DNA of 64,000 bases from an uncultured Spirochaeta sp. (GTDB lineage Bacteria > Spirochaetota > Spirochaetia > DSM-27196 > Alkalispirochaetaceae), in the NCBI GenBank assembly GCA_913030605.1, contig CAJWEZ010000015.1:1-64000 (forward strand). The letters run 5' to 3'. A program made the translations under genes and the position numbers. This document shows, one piece after another, positions 1-9,002 of this stretch; the first letter of the stretch is position 1, and every line of letters starts with the position of its first letter. Under the pieces are notes generated by a model. That model searched no databases and had not been told where the DNA came from. It worked only from the letters and a program-made list of their open reading frames with translations.

Positions 1-1073
1 GCCGCCGCGTCGGCGGCCGCCGCCGCTCGGACCCACTCAGCCGGCACTGACAGCGGTACCACGGGGTCGTCGGGGGCCCACAGGTACACCGCGGCGGCGC
101 CCCGTGCACCAAGCCATCCGTCCAGGTCGTGGTTCACCGCCAGCGCGACCAGCAACGACAGGCGCGGGGACCACCACCGCACCCCGGCGGCGGCAACCGG
201 GGGAACCTCGAGGAAAAAGGTGTCGATCCCCGGGCATTCCGCCTCGACCACGGTGCGAAACACCGCCTCCGCGCCGGAGGGCACGGGAATGACCGTCGGT
301 GCGGCGGGTTGACCGGATGCGCGACGGCGAATCAGGCGGAGTAATACCCGGGCCGCCCGCTCCGGTGCGACGTCGGCAAACAGGTGTGAAACCGGTACGG
401 CGACGACGGGAGGAGAATCGCCGGCGGTGGCGGGAGCGGCGGCGGGAACGGCGGCGGTGGCCGCGTTGGTCCCGGCCCCCTGTCCAACTCCGGTGCCGGC
501 GGCGGTCGGCGTCAGGAGGCGGGAGTGGTCGGCTGACCTCCGAACACCCGGCGAAGTCGGCAGAATCGTTGCGAGCTGCAGCGGGGCCCCGCGAAGGCGG
601 TATGCCCACGGGAGTTCCGCGTCATCCCCGCCGGCGCCCGGATCTCCGGTGTGGTGACCCGCATCGCCGGCCCCGGTGGCACCCGCAACGGGCGGCGCGT
701 CGCCGTTGTCGGCGGGCCGTTCTCCCGCGGCGATCCCGAACTCCGCTGCCTCCGCCGCCCGGGCACGGTTTCGCAGGAGCAGCGCGATCAGACGCGCCCG
801 CAACGCTTCCAGTCGCGCCTTGGTGTCGGCGTGATCGGGCTGGGCCTCGTGGAGAATGGCGTCACCGGCGGCGACCACGGCCATGCCGCGATTCACCACC
901 AGGTGGCGGATACGCAACAGCATGCGCAGTTGCGCGGCGTTCCAGACACGGTGGCCCGACTCGTTCCGTCGCGGCCGGATGAGCGGCAGGGACTGCTCCC
1001 AGTACCGGAGGACGTGCGGCTTCACGTCGAGCAGCCGCAGGACCTCCCGCGCTTCGTACGTGCGTCCGGACAT
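1..1073 (-). CDS. MerR-family transcriptional regulator with long C-terminal region (partial, cut by window edge)
   Basis: This reading frame is open from an ATG at 1073 to the left edge of the window, so at least 357 codons are present and the stop is missing. Residues about 4-75 form a MerR-type winged helix (RTYEAREVLRLLDVKPHVLRYW, then a PLIRPRRNESGHRVW wing), which should bind promoter DNA as a dimer. The middle (about 115-240) is low-complexity Ala/Gly/Pro/Thr linker. The last 110 residues visible contain hydrophobic stretches such as FRTVVEAECPGIDTFFLEV that I cannot assign to an effector domain. The start lies 9 bases after the der stop, so it is probably co-transcribed with ptsI and der. 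The effector is unknown. Confidence 0.75.
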   Translation of the reverse strand, partial: MSGRTYEAREVLRLLDVKPHVLRYWEQSLPLIRPRRNESGHRVWNAAQLRMLLRIRHLVVNRGMAVVAAGDAILHEAQPDHADTKARLEALRARLIALLLRNRARAAEAAEFGIAAGERPADNGDAPPVAGATGAGDAGHHTGDPGAGGDDAELPWAYRLRGAPLQLATILPTSPGVRRSADHSRLLTPTAAGTGVGQGAGTNAATAAVPAAAPATAGDSPPVVAVPVSHLFADVAPERAARVLLRLIRRRASGQPAAPTVIPVPSGAEAVFRTVVEAECPGIDTFFLEVPPVAAAGVRWWSPRLSLLVALAVNHDLDGWLGARGAAAVYLWAPDDPVVPLSVPAEWVRAAAAADAA

Positions 1074-1082
1074 CGCGGTGCC

Positions 1083-2486
1083 CTACTCCCTCAGATCCAC
1101 AAAGAACGGGACATGTGCGAAGCCCATCTCCTCACGAATCCGGTTGCGCAGGTATCGCAGGTAGAACTCCGGAAATCCCTTGCGTCGGTTGACGAAGACC
1201 ACAAACCGCACCGGGTTTGTGCTGACCTGGGTGATGTAGCGCACCTTGAACGGCCGTTTCCCCGACGGCGGCGGCGTTTCCTCCAGCCAGCGCTGCAGCG
1301 CCTGGTTCAGCGGGCCGGTGTCCACACGGCGGTGCAGTTCCGACCGCACGTGCAGCAGCCGTTTCACCATCGCATCGACCCCCTCTCCCGTCAGCGCGGA
1401 GACCGGCATGATCGGTACGTGCTGAAAGACCGGAAAGAGAAAGTGGATGCGGTCGGTGATCGCGTTGAGCTGGTTGCCGCGATCGTCCAGAAGGTCCCAC
1501 TTGTTGAGCGCCACCACGGCGCCGCGCCCCCGGTCGGTAAGGCGGGCAGCGATCTTCTTGTCCTGCTCGCTGAGACCCTTTGTCGCGTCGATCACCAGGA
1601 CCGCGAGTTCTGCGTCGTCGATCGCATCGAGGGCGCGCTGCACGGCGTAGTACTCCACGTTCTCGTGAACCCGCGACCGCCGGCGAATCCCGGCGGTATC
1701 GACCAGGATGAACTCGGTGCCGCGGAACGAAAACCGCGCCTCGACGACATCCCGGGTGGTGCCTGCCAGGTCCGACACGATCGCGCGGTCCTCTCCTGCG
1801 AGACGGTTCAGCAGGCTGGACTTTCCGGTGTTCGGCTGTCCGATGATCGCCAGCCGAACAGGCCGCGTCTTCCACGCGTCGTTGGCCTCCTCCGTCGACT
1901 GAAGATCGCCATCGCCTACCGACTCGTCGTCGCCAGCGTTTTCTTCTCCGTCTTCCGGTCGCTCGGCATCCGATGCCAGAGCAGCACCTTCCCCGTCGGC
2001 TCCGTCGAGCAGCGCGAGAATTCGATCCTCCAGATCATCCATCCCGAGGCCGTGGGCCGCGGACACCCCTACCACCTCCGGCACACCGTACTGCCAGAAC
2101 TCACTGACCATCTGGTCCCGCTCGGAGTTGTCGACCTTGTTGACCACCAGAATACTCGGCGTCCCGGAGCGACGGAGCAGATCGAGCAGTTCCTCGTCTT
2201 CACCGGTCACACCGCCGACTTCCACCAGCAGGAGCACCACGTCGGCGCGGGCCATCTCGCGGCGACTGCGGTCGTAGACCTGAGTGTCGAGTTCGGCTTC
2301 GCCTTCGCCGATCCCACCGGTGTCGACGAGGAGCACGGGCCGGCCGCCGATTTCGGCCTCCATGGCCACCGCGTCGCGCGTCACGCCGGGCATGCTGTCG
2401 GTGATCGCCACGCGGCGACCGTACAATCGATTGAAGAGCGTGGACTTCCCCACGTTGGGGCGCCCCGCGATGCAGATTCGTATCAT
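1083..2486 (-). CDS. der: Ribosome biogenesis GTPase Der (EngA)
   Basis: Tandem-domain GTPase needed for 50S subunit assembly. The first G domain begins at residue 1 with GRPNVGKS (G1), DTGG (G3) and NKVD (G4). The second begins near residue 210 with GQPNTGKSS, DTAG and NKWD. The C-terminal 110 residues form the KH-like RNA-binding domain. Its 467 residues are slightly above the usual 435-450 because of a longer acidic linker between the G domains (residues about 175-205). It lies 28 bases downstream of ptsI on the same strand and is followed at once by the MerR-type gene. Confidence 0.97.
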   Translation of the reverse strand: MIRICIAGRPNVGKSTLFNRLYGRRVAITDSMPGVTRDAVAMEAEIGGRPVLLVDTGGIGEGEAELDTQVYDRSRREMARADVVLLLVEVGGVTGEDEELLDLLRRSGTPSILVVNKVDNSERDQMVSEFWQYGVPEVVGVSAAHGLGMDDLEDRILALLDGADGEGAALASDAERPEDGEENAGDDESVGDGDLQSTEEANDAWKTRPVRLAIIGQPNTGKSSLLNRLAGEDRAIVSDLAGTTRDVVEARFSFRGTEFILVDTAGIRRRSRVHENVEYYAVQRALDAIDDAELAVLVIDATKGLSEQDKKIAARLTDRGRGAVVALNKWDLLDDRGNQLNAITDRIHFLFPVFQHVPIMPVSALTGEGVDAMVKRLLHVRSELHRRVDTGPLNQALQRWLEETPPPSGKRPFKVRYITQVSTNPVRFVVFVNRRKGFPEFYLRYLRNRIREEMGFAHVPFFVDLRE

Positions 2487-2514
2487 CTCTGTCCGTCCGT
2501 TCGTTGTGTAAGAA

Positions 2515-4257
2515 TTAGTATACCGCGAGGTCGAAACGCTGTTTCATGTGGTCGCGCACCGCCTGGTCGATTTCTGCGGCACTGCGCATTTCCATGACGT
2601 TCCCCGCGAGCTCCTCGGCCTCGGCGAGACTGACCGAGCGGATGATGCGCTTGACCTCCGGGATACCGGCGGCGCTCATGCTGAACTCGTCCAGGCCGAG
2701 TCCGAGCAGCACCTCCGACGCCAGGGGGTCGCCGGCCATCTCACCGCACATCGCCACGGACAGACCTTCGCTGTGGGCGTTGTCAATGACCATCTTGATG
2801 AGACGCAGCACGCCGGGATGAAACGGCTGATAGAGGTACGCCGTACGCTCGTTGCCCCGGTCCACGGCGATCGTGTACTGGATCAAGTCGTTGGTTCCGA
2901 TCGAGAAGAAGTCCACTTTCCGCGCCAGGGTATCGGAGATCAACGCCGCCGACGGAACCTCGATCATGATCCCCACGGGGATCTGCTCGTCGAACGGTTC
3001 GCCGCGGGCGCGCAGGTCCTCCCGGACCCCGTCCAGAATTTCCAGCGCCTGGTTCAGCTCCGGGACTCCGGAGATCATGGGGAACATGATGCGCATACGC
3101 CCGTGGACGCTCGCCCGCAGCATCGCCCGCAACTGCGTCCGGAAGAGTTCCGTCTCCGACAGACAGACGCGGATCGCCCGCCAGCCGAGAATGGGATTCT
3201 TCTCGTCGCCCGGGCTGATCGCCGCAGAGACCTTGTCACCGCCCACGTCCAGGGTACGGATCGTCACCGGCTTCTGGCCCATCGCCTCCAGAACGCGCCG
3301 ATACGCCCGGTACTGTTCGTCCTCCGACGGGAGACCGCTGGGACGCAGGAAGAGAAACTCCGAGCGAAACAGGCCGATCCCGTCGGCTCCGTGGCTGACG
3401 ACACCGTCGACCTCTTCGGAGATCTCGATATTGCCCTTGAGCCAGATGAGCTTGCCGTCCTTGGTCTCCGCCGGCAGGTCGTTGAGGCGCATCAGCTCGA
3501 CCTCGTGTTCCTGCCATTCGCCCTGCAGACGACTGTAGCGCGAAAGGGTGTCGTGGTCCGGGTCCACGATCACGACGCCCTGGTTGCCGTCAACGATGAT
3601 CTGCTCGCCGCCGGCCACTACGCGGCTGATTCGCGACAGACCGAGGACCGCCGGTATCTCGAAACTCCGCGCGATGATCGCCGTATGGGAGGTCTTTCCG
3701 CCGGCATCCATTGCGATGGCGCGGATCATCCGCTTGTTCATAGCAACCGCGTCCGACGGCATGAGATCGTGGGTGATCAGAACCACTTCATCCTCGAGAT
3801 CCGCCAGGCTCACCCGGTCGCGCTCGAGCAGGTGGTTCAGAACCCGCTTGGATACGTCGTGGAGGTCGCTTGTCCGTTCTTTCAGGTAGGTGTCGCTGGA
3901 CTGGCTCAGCTTGTCCATCAGATCCTGCACCGTCTGATACAGCACCCATTCGATGTTCAGGAGCTCCTGTTCCAGCCGCTGGTGAACCGACTCGAAAAAC
4001 GTCGGGTCCTTGAGCATCAGGAGGTGCGTGTCGAGCAGGCGCTTTTCGTCCTGCTCCAGCGTCTGCGAGGAGTTGTTCTTGATGTCCTCGATGTCGGAAC
4101 TCGCCCGGGCAACCGCCTGAGACAGGCGATCCTTCTCCTGTTCGAGATGCTTTTGCTCGATCGCATACTGCGGCACCTGCGGCGCGTCCTCGCGGTACAG
4201 GAGGACGGTACCGATCGCGATGCCGGGAGAGGCGGCGATTCCCCGCAGTTCTACCAT
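2515..4257 (-). CDS. ptsI: Phosphoenolpyruvate-protein phosphotransferase (PTS enzyme I)
   Basis: Enzyme I of the sugar phosphotransferase system takes phosphate from PEP and passes it to HPr in the cytoplasm. The N-terminal HPr-binding and swivelling domains carry the phospho-histidine motif GGKTSHTAIIARS (His about residue 191). The C-terminal TIM barrel carries IEVPSA, the SIGTNDLIQYT metal/PEP signature and the active-site cysteine in VAMCGEMAGDP. The 580-residue length is normal. I chose the ATG at 4257 (MVELRGIAASPGIAIG) because family members begin here; an in-frame TTG 12 codons earlier has no support. No HPr or enzyme II gene is nearby, so a regulatory or general role cannot be told apart from sugar uptake. 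Confidence 0.95.
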   Translation of the reverse strand: MVELRGIAASPGIAIGTVLLYREDAPQVPQYAIEQKHLEQEKDRLSQAVARASSDIEDIKNNSSQTLEQDEKRLLDTHLLMLKDPTFFESVHQRLEQELLNIEWVLYQTVQDLMDKLSQSSDTYLKERTSDLHDVSKRVLNHLLERDRVSLADLEDEVVLITHDLMPSDAVAMNKRMIRAIAMDAGGKTSHTAIIARSFEIPAVLGLSRISRVVAGGEQIIVDGNQGVVIVDPDHDTLSRYSRLQGEWQEHEVELMRLNDLPAETKDGKLIWLKGNIEISEEVDGVVSHGADGIGLFRSEFLFLRPSGLPSEDEQYRAYRRVLEAMGQKPVTIRTLDVGGDKVSAAISPGDEKNPILGWRAIRVCLSETELFRTQLRAMLRASVHGRMRIMFPMISGVPELNQALEILDGVREDLRARGEPFDEQIPVGIMIEVPSAALISDTLARKVDFFSIGTNDLIQYTIAVDRGNERTAYLYQPFHPGVLRLIKMVIDNAHSEGLSVAMCGEMAGDPLASEVLLGLGLDEFSMSAAGIPEVKRIIRSVSLAEAEELAGNVMEMRSAAEIDQAVRDHMKQRFDLAVY

Positions 4258-4325
4258 GGTGCAATCATAGATTGTAGTTTTCGCTACTGTCAAACAGAGT
4301 CGATGACGCGCCGATAATGATTGTC

Positions 4326-5159
4326 ATGGGCAAAAACAGCTCGCGCAAACGGACATCGTTTGGCGTCCTCTTCTGGATCGCCGCCATACTCCTCGTTGCC
4401 GTACTCCTCATGTTCAACCTTCCCACGATTCGAAGCGTCCTGGACCGTACCGATTTCGTGGATGTCGTTTTCGAAGAGCGTTCCGGTACCGGCGACGCCG
4501 ACACCCCGGGCCAGACAGACACGCAGGACCCGCAGCCGGGTGACTCCCCGGCGCCGGCAACTCCGGACACCGAGCCCGTTCCGACGATCGAGCCGGCTCC
4601 CGAGACCCCGACCTCCGACACGCCGACGCCGGAGAACGCGACCGACGAGGACGCTGCGCCGCGGGTGGATGGAGCCGGCGAGGAAATCGTCCTGGCTCCC
4701 CCGGAACGGACCGAGGAGACCGGCCCCGAGCGGTCGATGCAGGGCAATCTCTATTTTATCCGTGTCTCCGACGACGGTCGGATCCTGGCGGAACCGGTGC
4801 GCCGTACGATTCGTTACGACAGTGGCCCGCTGACCAAAACGATCGAAGCGTTGATCGCCGGCCCATCAGCGGACGACCTCAATCGCGGTCTCCTGAGCCT
4901 GGTACCGCAGGGTACCCAACTCCTCTCCGCTCGGGTCGCGTCCGGTGTGGCGTTTTTGAGTTTCAACGAAGCGTTCCGGTTCAACCCCATGGGGCTCGAA
5001 GGCCTGCTGGCGCAACTCCAGCAGGTGGTACTCACGGCGACCCAGTTTTCCACGGTGGATGCGGTCCAGATTCTGATCGAGGGGCGCACGGTCGACTACC
5101 TTGGCGGTGACGGTGTGTACGTCGGCGAACCCCTGACCCCGCAGGATCTCAGGAGCTGA
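4326..5159 (+). CDS. Membrane-anchored GerMN-domain protein
   Basis: A short basic N-terminus is followed by one transmembrane segment (about residues 12-32, VLFWIAAILLVAVLLMF), then roughly 80 residues of Pro/Thr/Glu/Asp-rich linker, and a C-terminal GerMN domain of about 140 residues (LYFIRVSDDGRILAEPVRR ... TIEALIAGPS ... LLSLVPQGTQLLSARV ... QFSTVDAVQILIEG). GerMN domains occur in GerM of spore formers and in lipoproteins of many non-sporulating bacteria, probably in envelope functions. The gene is divergent from ptsI with about 68 bases between starts, and its last 11 bases overlap the end of tlyA on the other strand. An ATG 9 bases earlier (4317) is possible. Confidence 0.8.
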   Translation: MGKNSSRKRTSFGVLFWIAAILLVAVLLMFNLPTIRSVLDRTDFVDVVFEERSGTGDADTPGQTDTQDPQPGDSPAPATPDTEPVPTIEPAPETPTSDTPTPENATDEDAAPRVDGAGEEIVLAPPERTEETGPERSMQGNLYFIRVSDDGRILAEPVRRTIRYDSGPLTKTIEALIAGPSADDLNRGLLSLVPQGTQLLSARVASGVAFLSFNEAFRFNPMGLEGLLAQLQQVVLTATQFSTVDAVQILIEGRTVDYLGGDGVYVGEPLTPQDLRS

Positions 5160-5967
5160 GCGCCGACAGCGTCTCGGCGCGTCCCACCAACAGCAGGACT
5201 TCCCGGTTCCCGCCCCGACCGGCGACCGGGCTCGTCATGCGCCGCAGAACCACTACGCCTTCGTCACGTTCGAGCTCGTCACACACCCGTTCGATCACCT
5301 CGTCCCGTTCACTGCCACGGGCGACCCCGCCGGCGGCATCGAGCACGTTCGGCGTCGCGCGACCACCCCAGCGGTGCTCCGCCGCCAGTTCGAACTGCGG
5401 TTTGAGGAGAGCGATACCCCACCCCAGTCGCGTGAGATCGAGGATTGACCGCAGTACGCCCCGCAGGCTGCGAAAGGACAGGTCGCAGACCGCCGCATCC
5501 GGGGGCGGATCGAGTTCGGTTTCGTGCAGGTCTCCGATGTTGGTACGCTCATGGACGACGACACGGGTGTCCCGGCGGAGCGAAAAGTCGAGCTGATTGT
5601 ATCCGACATCCACCGCGTGGACGGCGGTCGCCCCGCCCTGGAGCAGGCAGTCGGTGAACCCGCCGGTACTGGCGCCGGCATCCAGCCACACCCGCCCCGT
5701 TGGCGAGATTCCCCACGCCTCCAGTGCCGCGGCGAGCTTCTCCCCTCCCCGGGAGACGTAGCGCCGCCCGGTGATCTCAATGCGCGCGTCCGCCGGAACA
5801 GACCTCCGCGGGTCCGTTTCGGTCCCGCCGTCGACGCGAACATCGCCACACATGAGGAGCCGGTACAGCTCGTCGCGGGAGTAGTCCGGGAACCGCCGCG
5901 TCAGGAGATCAAGAAACTGCGGGCTGCGGGAGGATCGGTTTCTGGATGGTCGGGATCGCCGCGCCAT
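5149..5967 (-). CDS. tlyA: TlyA family 16S/23S rRNA (cytidine-2'-O)-methyltransferase
   Basis: 272 residues with an N-terminal S4 RNA-binding domain (about 18-80, FLDLLTRRFPDYSRDELYRL) joined to an FtsJ-like Rossmann methyltransferase (VWLDAGASTGGFTDCLL as the SAM-binding loop). The K-D-K-type catalytic positions are visible as SRGGEKLAAALE, AVCDLSFRSL and ALLKPQFE. Family members 2'-O-methylate C1409 of 16S and C1920 of 23S rRNA; the older name hemolysin A is misleading. It is the last gene of a minus-strand run rny-ymdB-tlyA, 14 bases behind ymdB. Confidence 0.93.
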   Translation of the reverse strand: MARRSRPSRNRSSRSPQFLDLLTRRFPDYSRDELYRLLMCGDVRVDGGTETDPRRSVPADARIEITGRRYVSRGGEKLAAALEAWGISPTGRVWLDAGASTGGFTDCLLQGGATAVHAVDVGYNQLDFSLRRDTRVVVHERTNIGDLHETELDPPPDAAVCDLSFRSLRGVLRSILDLTRLGWGIALLKPQFELAAEHRWGGRATPNVLDAAGGVARGSERDEVIERVCDELERDEGVVVLRRMTSPVAGRGGNREVLLLVGRAETLSALSS

Positions 5968-5981
5968 CGCCGGGCCCGGGC

Positions 5982-6764
5982 CTAAATCAGCGAACGGAAC
6001 TGGATGCGCTCAACCGACGCCGCCCGCGGAGCAGGTTCACCGGTGGTGACCACCAGTCCGTGGAGCGTGGCCGCGTTGGCTGCAACCTCATTCCGGAGCG
6101 GCAGCTGGGTGATCACGCGCCGCACGCTGATGGCGGGGTCAAAGCCGATCACGCTCTGATCCGGCCCGCAGGCACCGATGTCGGTGATCGCCGCCGTTCC
6201 GCCGGGCAGAATCCGTTCGTCGGCGGTCTGAACGTGGGTGTGAGTCCCGTATACCACCGTGACATCCCCGTCCAGGTAGTGGGCGAACGCCTCTTTCTCC
6301 TCTGTGGACTCCGCGTGAAAATCCACAACGACCGCGTCGGCCTGCCCCTTGATCCGTTTCAGAATGTCCCGGGCCCGCCGGAACGGGCAGTCGATCGCGG
6401 GCATGCGGTCACGGCCCTGAAGGTTGATCACCGCGACGCGGCCGCCTCGTCCCTCGTGGATGTACAGGCCACTTCCGGGCGCGCCGCCGGGATAGTTGTC
6501 CGGCCGCAACACCCGGGGGTTTCCGTTTAACAGGTCCCCGATATCGTCGTGGTGCCACACGTGGTTCCCGGTGGTGATCACGTCGGCACCGGCCTTGAAC
6601 AGCTGATCGGCGATTGCAGGGCTGATGCCGAATCCCTCGTCGGCGTTCTCGCCGTTGACGATCACCACGTCGGCACGATGGTCCCGGACCAGGCCTTTGA
6701 GTGCGCTCACGACCGCCCGGATACCGGGCTGGCCGATCACGTCTCCGAGAATCAGAATCCGCAT
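5982..6764 (-). CDS. ymdB: YmdB-type metallophosphoesterase (TIGR00282 family)
   Basis: 260-residue calcineurin-like phosphoesterase of the YmdB/DR1281 family. Metal ligands are visible in ILGDVIGQPG, VNGENADEGFGI, TTGNHVW, DFHAEST and YGTHTHVQTAD. The Bacillus subtilis homologue has 2',3'-cyclic-nucleotide phosphodiesterase activity and affects biofilm and motility decisions. It begins one base after the rny stop, a linkage with RNase Y seen in many bacteria, which suggests a shared role in RNA turnover or signalling. Confidence 0.93.
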   Translation of the reverse strand: MRILILGDVIGQPGIRAVVSALKGLVRDHRADVVIVNGENADEGFGISPAIADQLFKAGADVITTGNHVWHHDDIGDLLNGNPRVLRPDNYPGGAPGSGLYIHEGRGGRVAVINLQGRDRMPAIDCPFRRARDILKRIKGQADAVVVDFHAESTEEKEAFAHYLDGDVTVVYGTHTHVQTADERILPGGTAAITDIGACGPDQSVIGFDPAISVRRVITQLPLRNEVAANAATLHGLVVTTGEPAPRAASVERIQFRSLI

Positions 6765-6765
6765 A

Positions 6766-8295
6766 TCAGCGTGCGTACTCCACCACGCGGGTTTCCCGGA
6801 TCATCGTCACCTTGATCCGGCCCGGGTAGCGCAGCTGGTCCTCGATCTTTCGGGCAATCGACTTGGCGATTTCCCGCGCCTGCTGGTCGCTCACCTTTTC
6901 GTGGTTGACCATGATGCGCAGCTCGCGGCCCGCCTGGATCGCGTACGCCTTGTCGACCCCCTCGAACTCCTCGGCGATCGCCTCGAGGTTTTCCAGTCGC
7001 TTGATGTAGTTGTCCAGCGTCTCACGCCGGGCGCCGGGTCGCGACGCCGAAATGGCATCCGCCACCTGCACGATCACCGACTCGATACAGTTGTGCGGCA
7101 CGTCTCCGTGGTGGGCGGCGATACAGTTGATCACCCGCGGGTCCTCACCGATGCGCTTGGCGAGTTCGACACCCAGTTCGACGTGGTTGCTGTCACCGTC
7201 GGTTTCGATGCCCTTGCCTATGTCGTGAAGCACGCCGCCGCGACGGGCGATCTCAATGTCCGCGCCGACCTCCGCCGCCAGCGTCCCCGCCAGCACCGCG
7301 ACCTCCTTGCTGTGGGCAAGGACGTTCTGACCGTAGCTGGTACGGAACGCGAGGCGCCCGAGTCCGCGCACCCCTTCCGGCTTGATGTGGTGAATGTTGA
7401 GCTCGTAGAGGACCTTCTCGCCCTCTTCGTAGATCGTCTGGGTCATGTCGGTGGTGACCTTCTGCACCACCTCCTCGATCCGCGTCGGGTGAATCCGACC
7501 GTCCGACACCAGTCGCTCCAGGGATCGCTTGGCAATCTCCTTGCGGACCGGATCGAAGCACGAGACCACAACCGCCTCGGGTGTGTCGTCGATAATGATA
7601 TCGACCCCGGTAAGCGTCTCCAGGGTACGGATGTTCCGTCCCTCGCGGCCGATGATCCGTCCCTTCATCTCGTCGTTGGGCAAACTGACCGACGAGACGG
7701 TGACCTCAGCGTTCACTTCGCTGGCCATTCGCTGAACGGTGGACACGAGGATTTCCCGCGCCTGCCGTTCCGCGGTCATGACCGCTTCCTGCTCGATCTT
7801 GTTGATGAGACCCTGGGCCTCGTGGCGCGCGTCGTCTTCGAGCGAACTCGTGATCAGGCGTCGCGCCTCCTCCTGCGTAAGCCCGGAGATCCGTTCCAGC
7901 TCGTTGCGCCAGTGAATCTCAAGCTCATCGAGCTGCTTCTGTCGATCGTCTAGATTCCTCTCACGGGTCGAAAGCCCCTGGTTCTCCTGATCGAGAGCCT
8001 CGGCCTTCTCTTCTAGGTTTTCTTCTTTCTGCAAAAGGCGCCGCTCGAGACGTTGCAGTTCCTTCTGCCGGTCCCGAAGCTCGCGCTCCTGTTCATTTCG
8101 CTCGCGCTGCAGCGCGTCTCGTGTCTCTAGTATCAGTTCCTTCTGCCGAGCTTCCGCCTCTTTTGCGGCGTCTTTCTTCAGGCGTTCCGCCAACTGCTCG
8201 GTTGAAGAAAGCTGAAACCTGGCGTAAAACCAGCGTATCGTCCAACCTAGAACTGCACCAGCAAGAGGAAGGGCAATGTACAACACCAGCTGCAT
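6766..8295 (-). CDS. rny: Ribonuclease Y
   Basis: Membrane-anchored endoribonuclease that starts mRNA decay. The 509 residues show an N-terminal transmembrane helix (QLVLYIALPLAGAVLGW), a long charged coiled coil (about 30-190), a KH domain (KGRIIGREGRNIRTLE) and an HD domain with the metal motif GGVLHDIGKG and AAHHGD. I set the start at the ATG at 8295 because a strong Shine-Dalgarno (GGGGAGGAAGG) lies just upstream; a longer in-frame GTG start would sit inside that site. Palindromic DNA between this gene and the tetR-type gene probably contains its promoter. Confidence 0.96.
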   Translation of the reverse strand: MQLVLYIALPLAGAVLGWTIRWFYARFQLSSTEQLAERLKKDAAKEAEARQKELILETRDALQRERNEQERELRDRQKELQRLERRLLQKEENLEEKAEALDQENQGLSTRERNLDDRQKQLDELEIHWRNELERISGLTQEEARRLITSSLEDDARHEAQGLINKIEQEAVMTAERQAREILVSTVQRMASEVNAEVTVSSVSLPNDEMKGRIIGREGRNIRTLETLTGVDIIIDDTPEAVVVSCFDPVRKEIAKRSLERLVSDGRIHPTRIEEVVQKVTTDMTQTIYEEGEKVLYELNIHHIKPEGVRGLGRLAFRTSYGQNVLAHSKEVAVLAGTLAAEVGADIEIARRGGVLHDIGKGIETDGDSNHVELGVELAKRIGEDPRVINCIAAHHGDVPHNCIESVIVQVADAISASRPGARRETLDNYIKRLENLEAIAEEFEGVDKAYAIQAGRELRIMVNHEKVSDQQAREIAKSIARKIEDQLRYPGRIKVTMIRETRVVEYAR

Positions 8296-8312
8296 AACCT
8301 TCCTCCCCACCT

Positions 8313-8332
8313 AACGTAATACGTTAACGTAT
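8313..8332. promoter_or_regulatory. Overlapping palindromes in the rny promoter region
   Basis: The 56-base gap upstream of rny contains AACGTAATACGTT (13-base odd palindrome, 8313-8325) overlapping ATACGTTAACGTAT (14-base perfect palindrome, 8319-8332). Read on the minus strand the same bases supply candidate -10 hexamers (TATACG, TATTAC). There is no T-run, so a terminator for the upstream tetR-type gene is unlikely. An operator overlapping the rny promoter is the simplest reading. Confidence 0.4.
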
Positions 8333-8351
8333 AGTGGCTTAGGAAGCCTTG

Positions 8352-9002
8352 TCAAGTTTCGAGCCAGTCCAGGTCGTCGTCATCCTGAATGAGTCGCCGG
8401 TCCAGGCGCTCGGCGCGTCGCCGAAGGCGCAGGACGCGACGCAACCCGCGCTGGATGAGGCGCAGCATGTCCCGCGAGAGCTGCTCGACTTCCGGGTCAT
8501 CCAGATGGTTGATCACCGTGTCCAGGAGTGCCATGACCAGACCGTGGGCGTCCTCGTACAGCCCCGGTCGAAACACGCCGCGGCGGGAACCGTCGCGAAT
8601 GATCTCCGCCACCAGCTCTTCGATGTGCCGGCGCAGCGCGCCGACGGCGCCCTCGTTGAGATCGAATCCGGGATACAGGTACCGTTCGTCGCCACGCAGT
8701 ACCCCCCGAAGAATCGGATACCGCTTCATGCCCAGGACGATGAACTGGTAGACTGCCTTGAGCTTGTTGACGGGAGAGTGCAGTCGTTCCACAACCTGCT
8801 GAGCCTTGCGGATCCCTTCCCGCTCGATCAGGCTGAGGATCTGTTCGTAGAACGTTTCCTTGCTGCGGAAGTACTTGTAGAATGTGCCGACGCTGAGTCC
8901 CGCCTTGCGAACGATGTCCTCCACGGACACATCGCGGTATCCGTACCGGGAGAAGAGTTCCATTCCGGAACGGATCAACAGGCTGCGTCGGTTGGCCTTC
9001 AT
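8352..9002 (-). CDS. TetR-family transcriptional regulator
   Basis: 216 residues. The N-terminal 55 residues are a TetR helix-turn-helix (RSGMELFSRYGYRDVSVEDI, then KAGLSVGTFYKYFRSKETFY). The remaining 150 residues are helical and should form the ligand-binding and dimerisation core. The gene is transcribed away from the putative cysteate synthase operon (start to start about 220 bases), the usual arrangement for a TetR protein that represses itself and its divergent neighbours; it could equally influence rny downstream. The ligand is unknown; a fatty acyl compound is plausible given the neighbours but is inference. Confidence 0.88.
   Translation of the reverse strand: MKANRRSLLIRSGMELFSRYGYRDVSVEDIVRKAGLSVGTFYKYFRSKETFYEQILSLIEREGIRKAQQVVERLHSPVNKLKAVYQFIVLGMKRYPILRGVLRGDERYLYPGFDLNEGAVGALRRHIEELVAEIIRDGSRRGVFRPGLYEDAHGLVMALLDTVINHLDDPEVEQLSRDMLRLIQRGLRRVLRLRRRAERLDRRLIQDDDDLDWLET

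Noticed and set aside
651-2597. 648-codon open frame on the plus strand antisense to der and the MerR-type gene
   Set aside because: It mirrors the true genes in a GC-rich sequence, has no domain-like segments, and der on the other strand has all its GTPase motifs.
2548-4317. 589-codon plus-strand frame antisense to ptsI
   Set aside because: Shadow of ptsI; no start signal or family motif.
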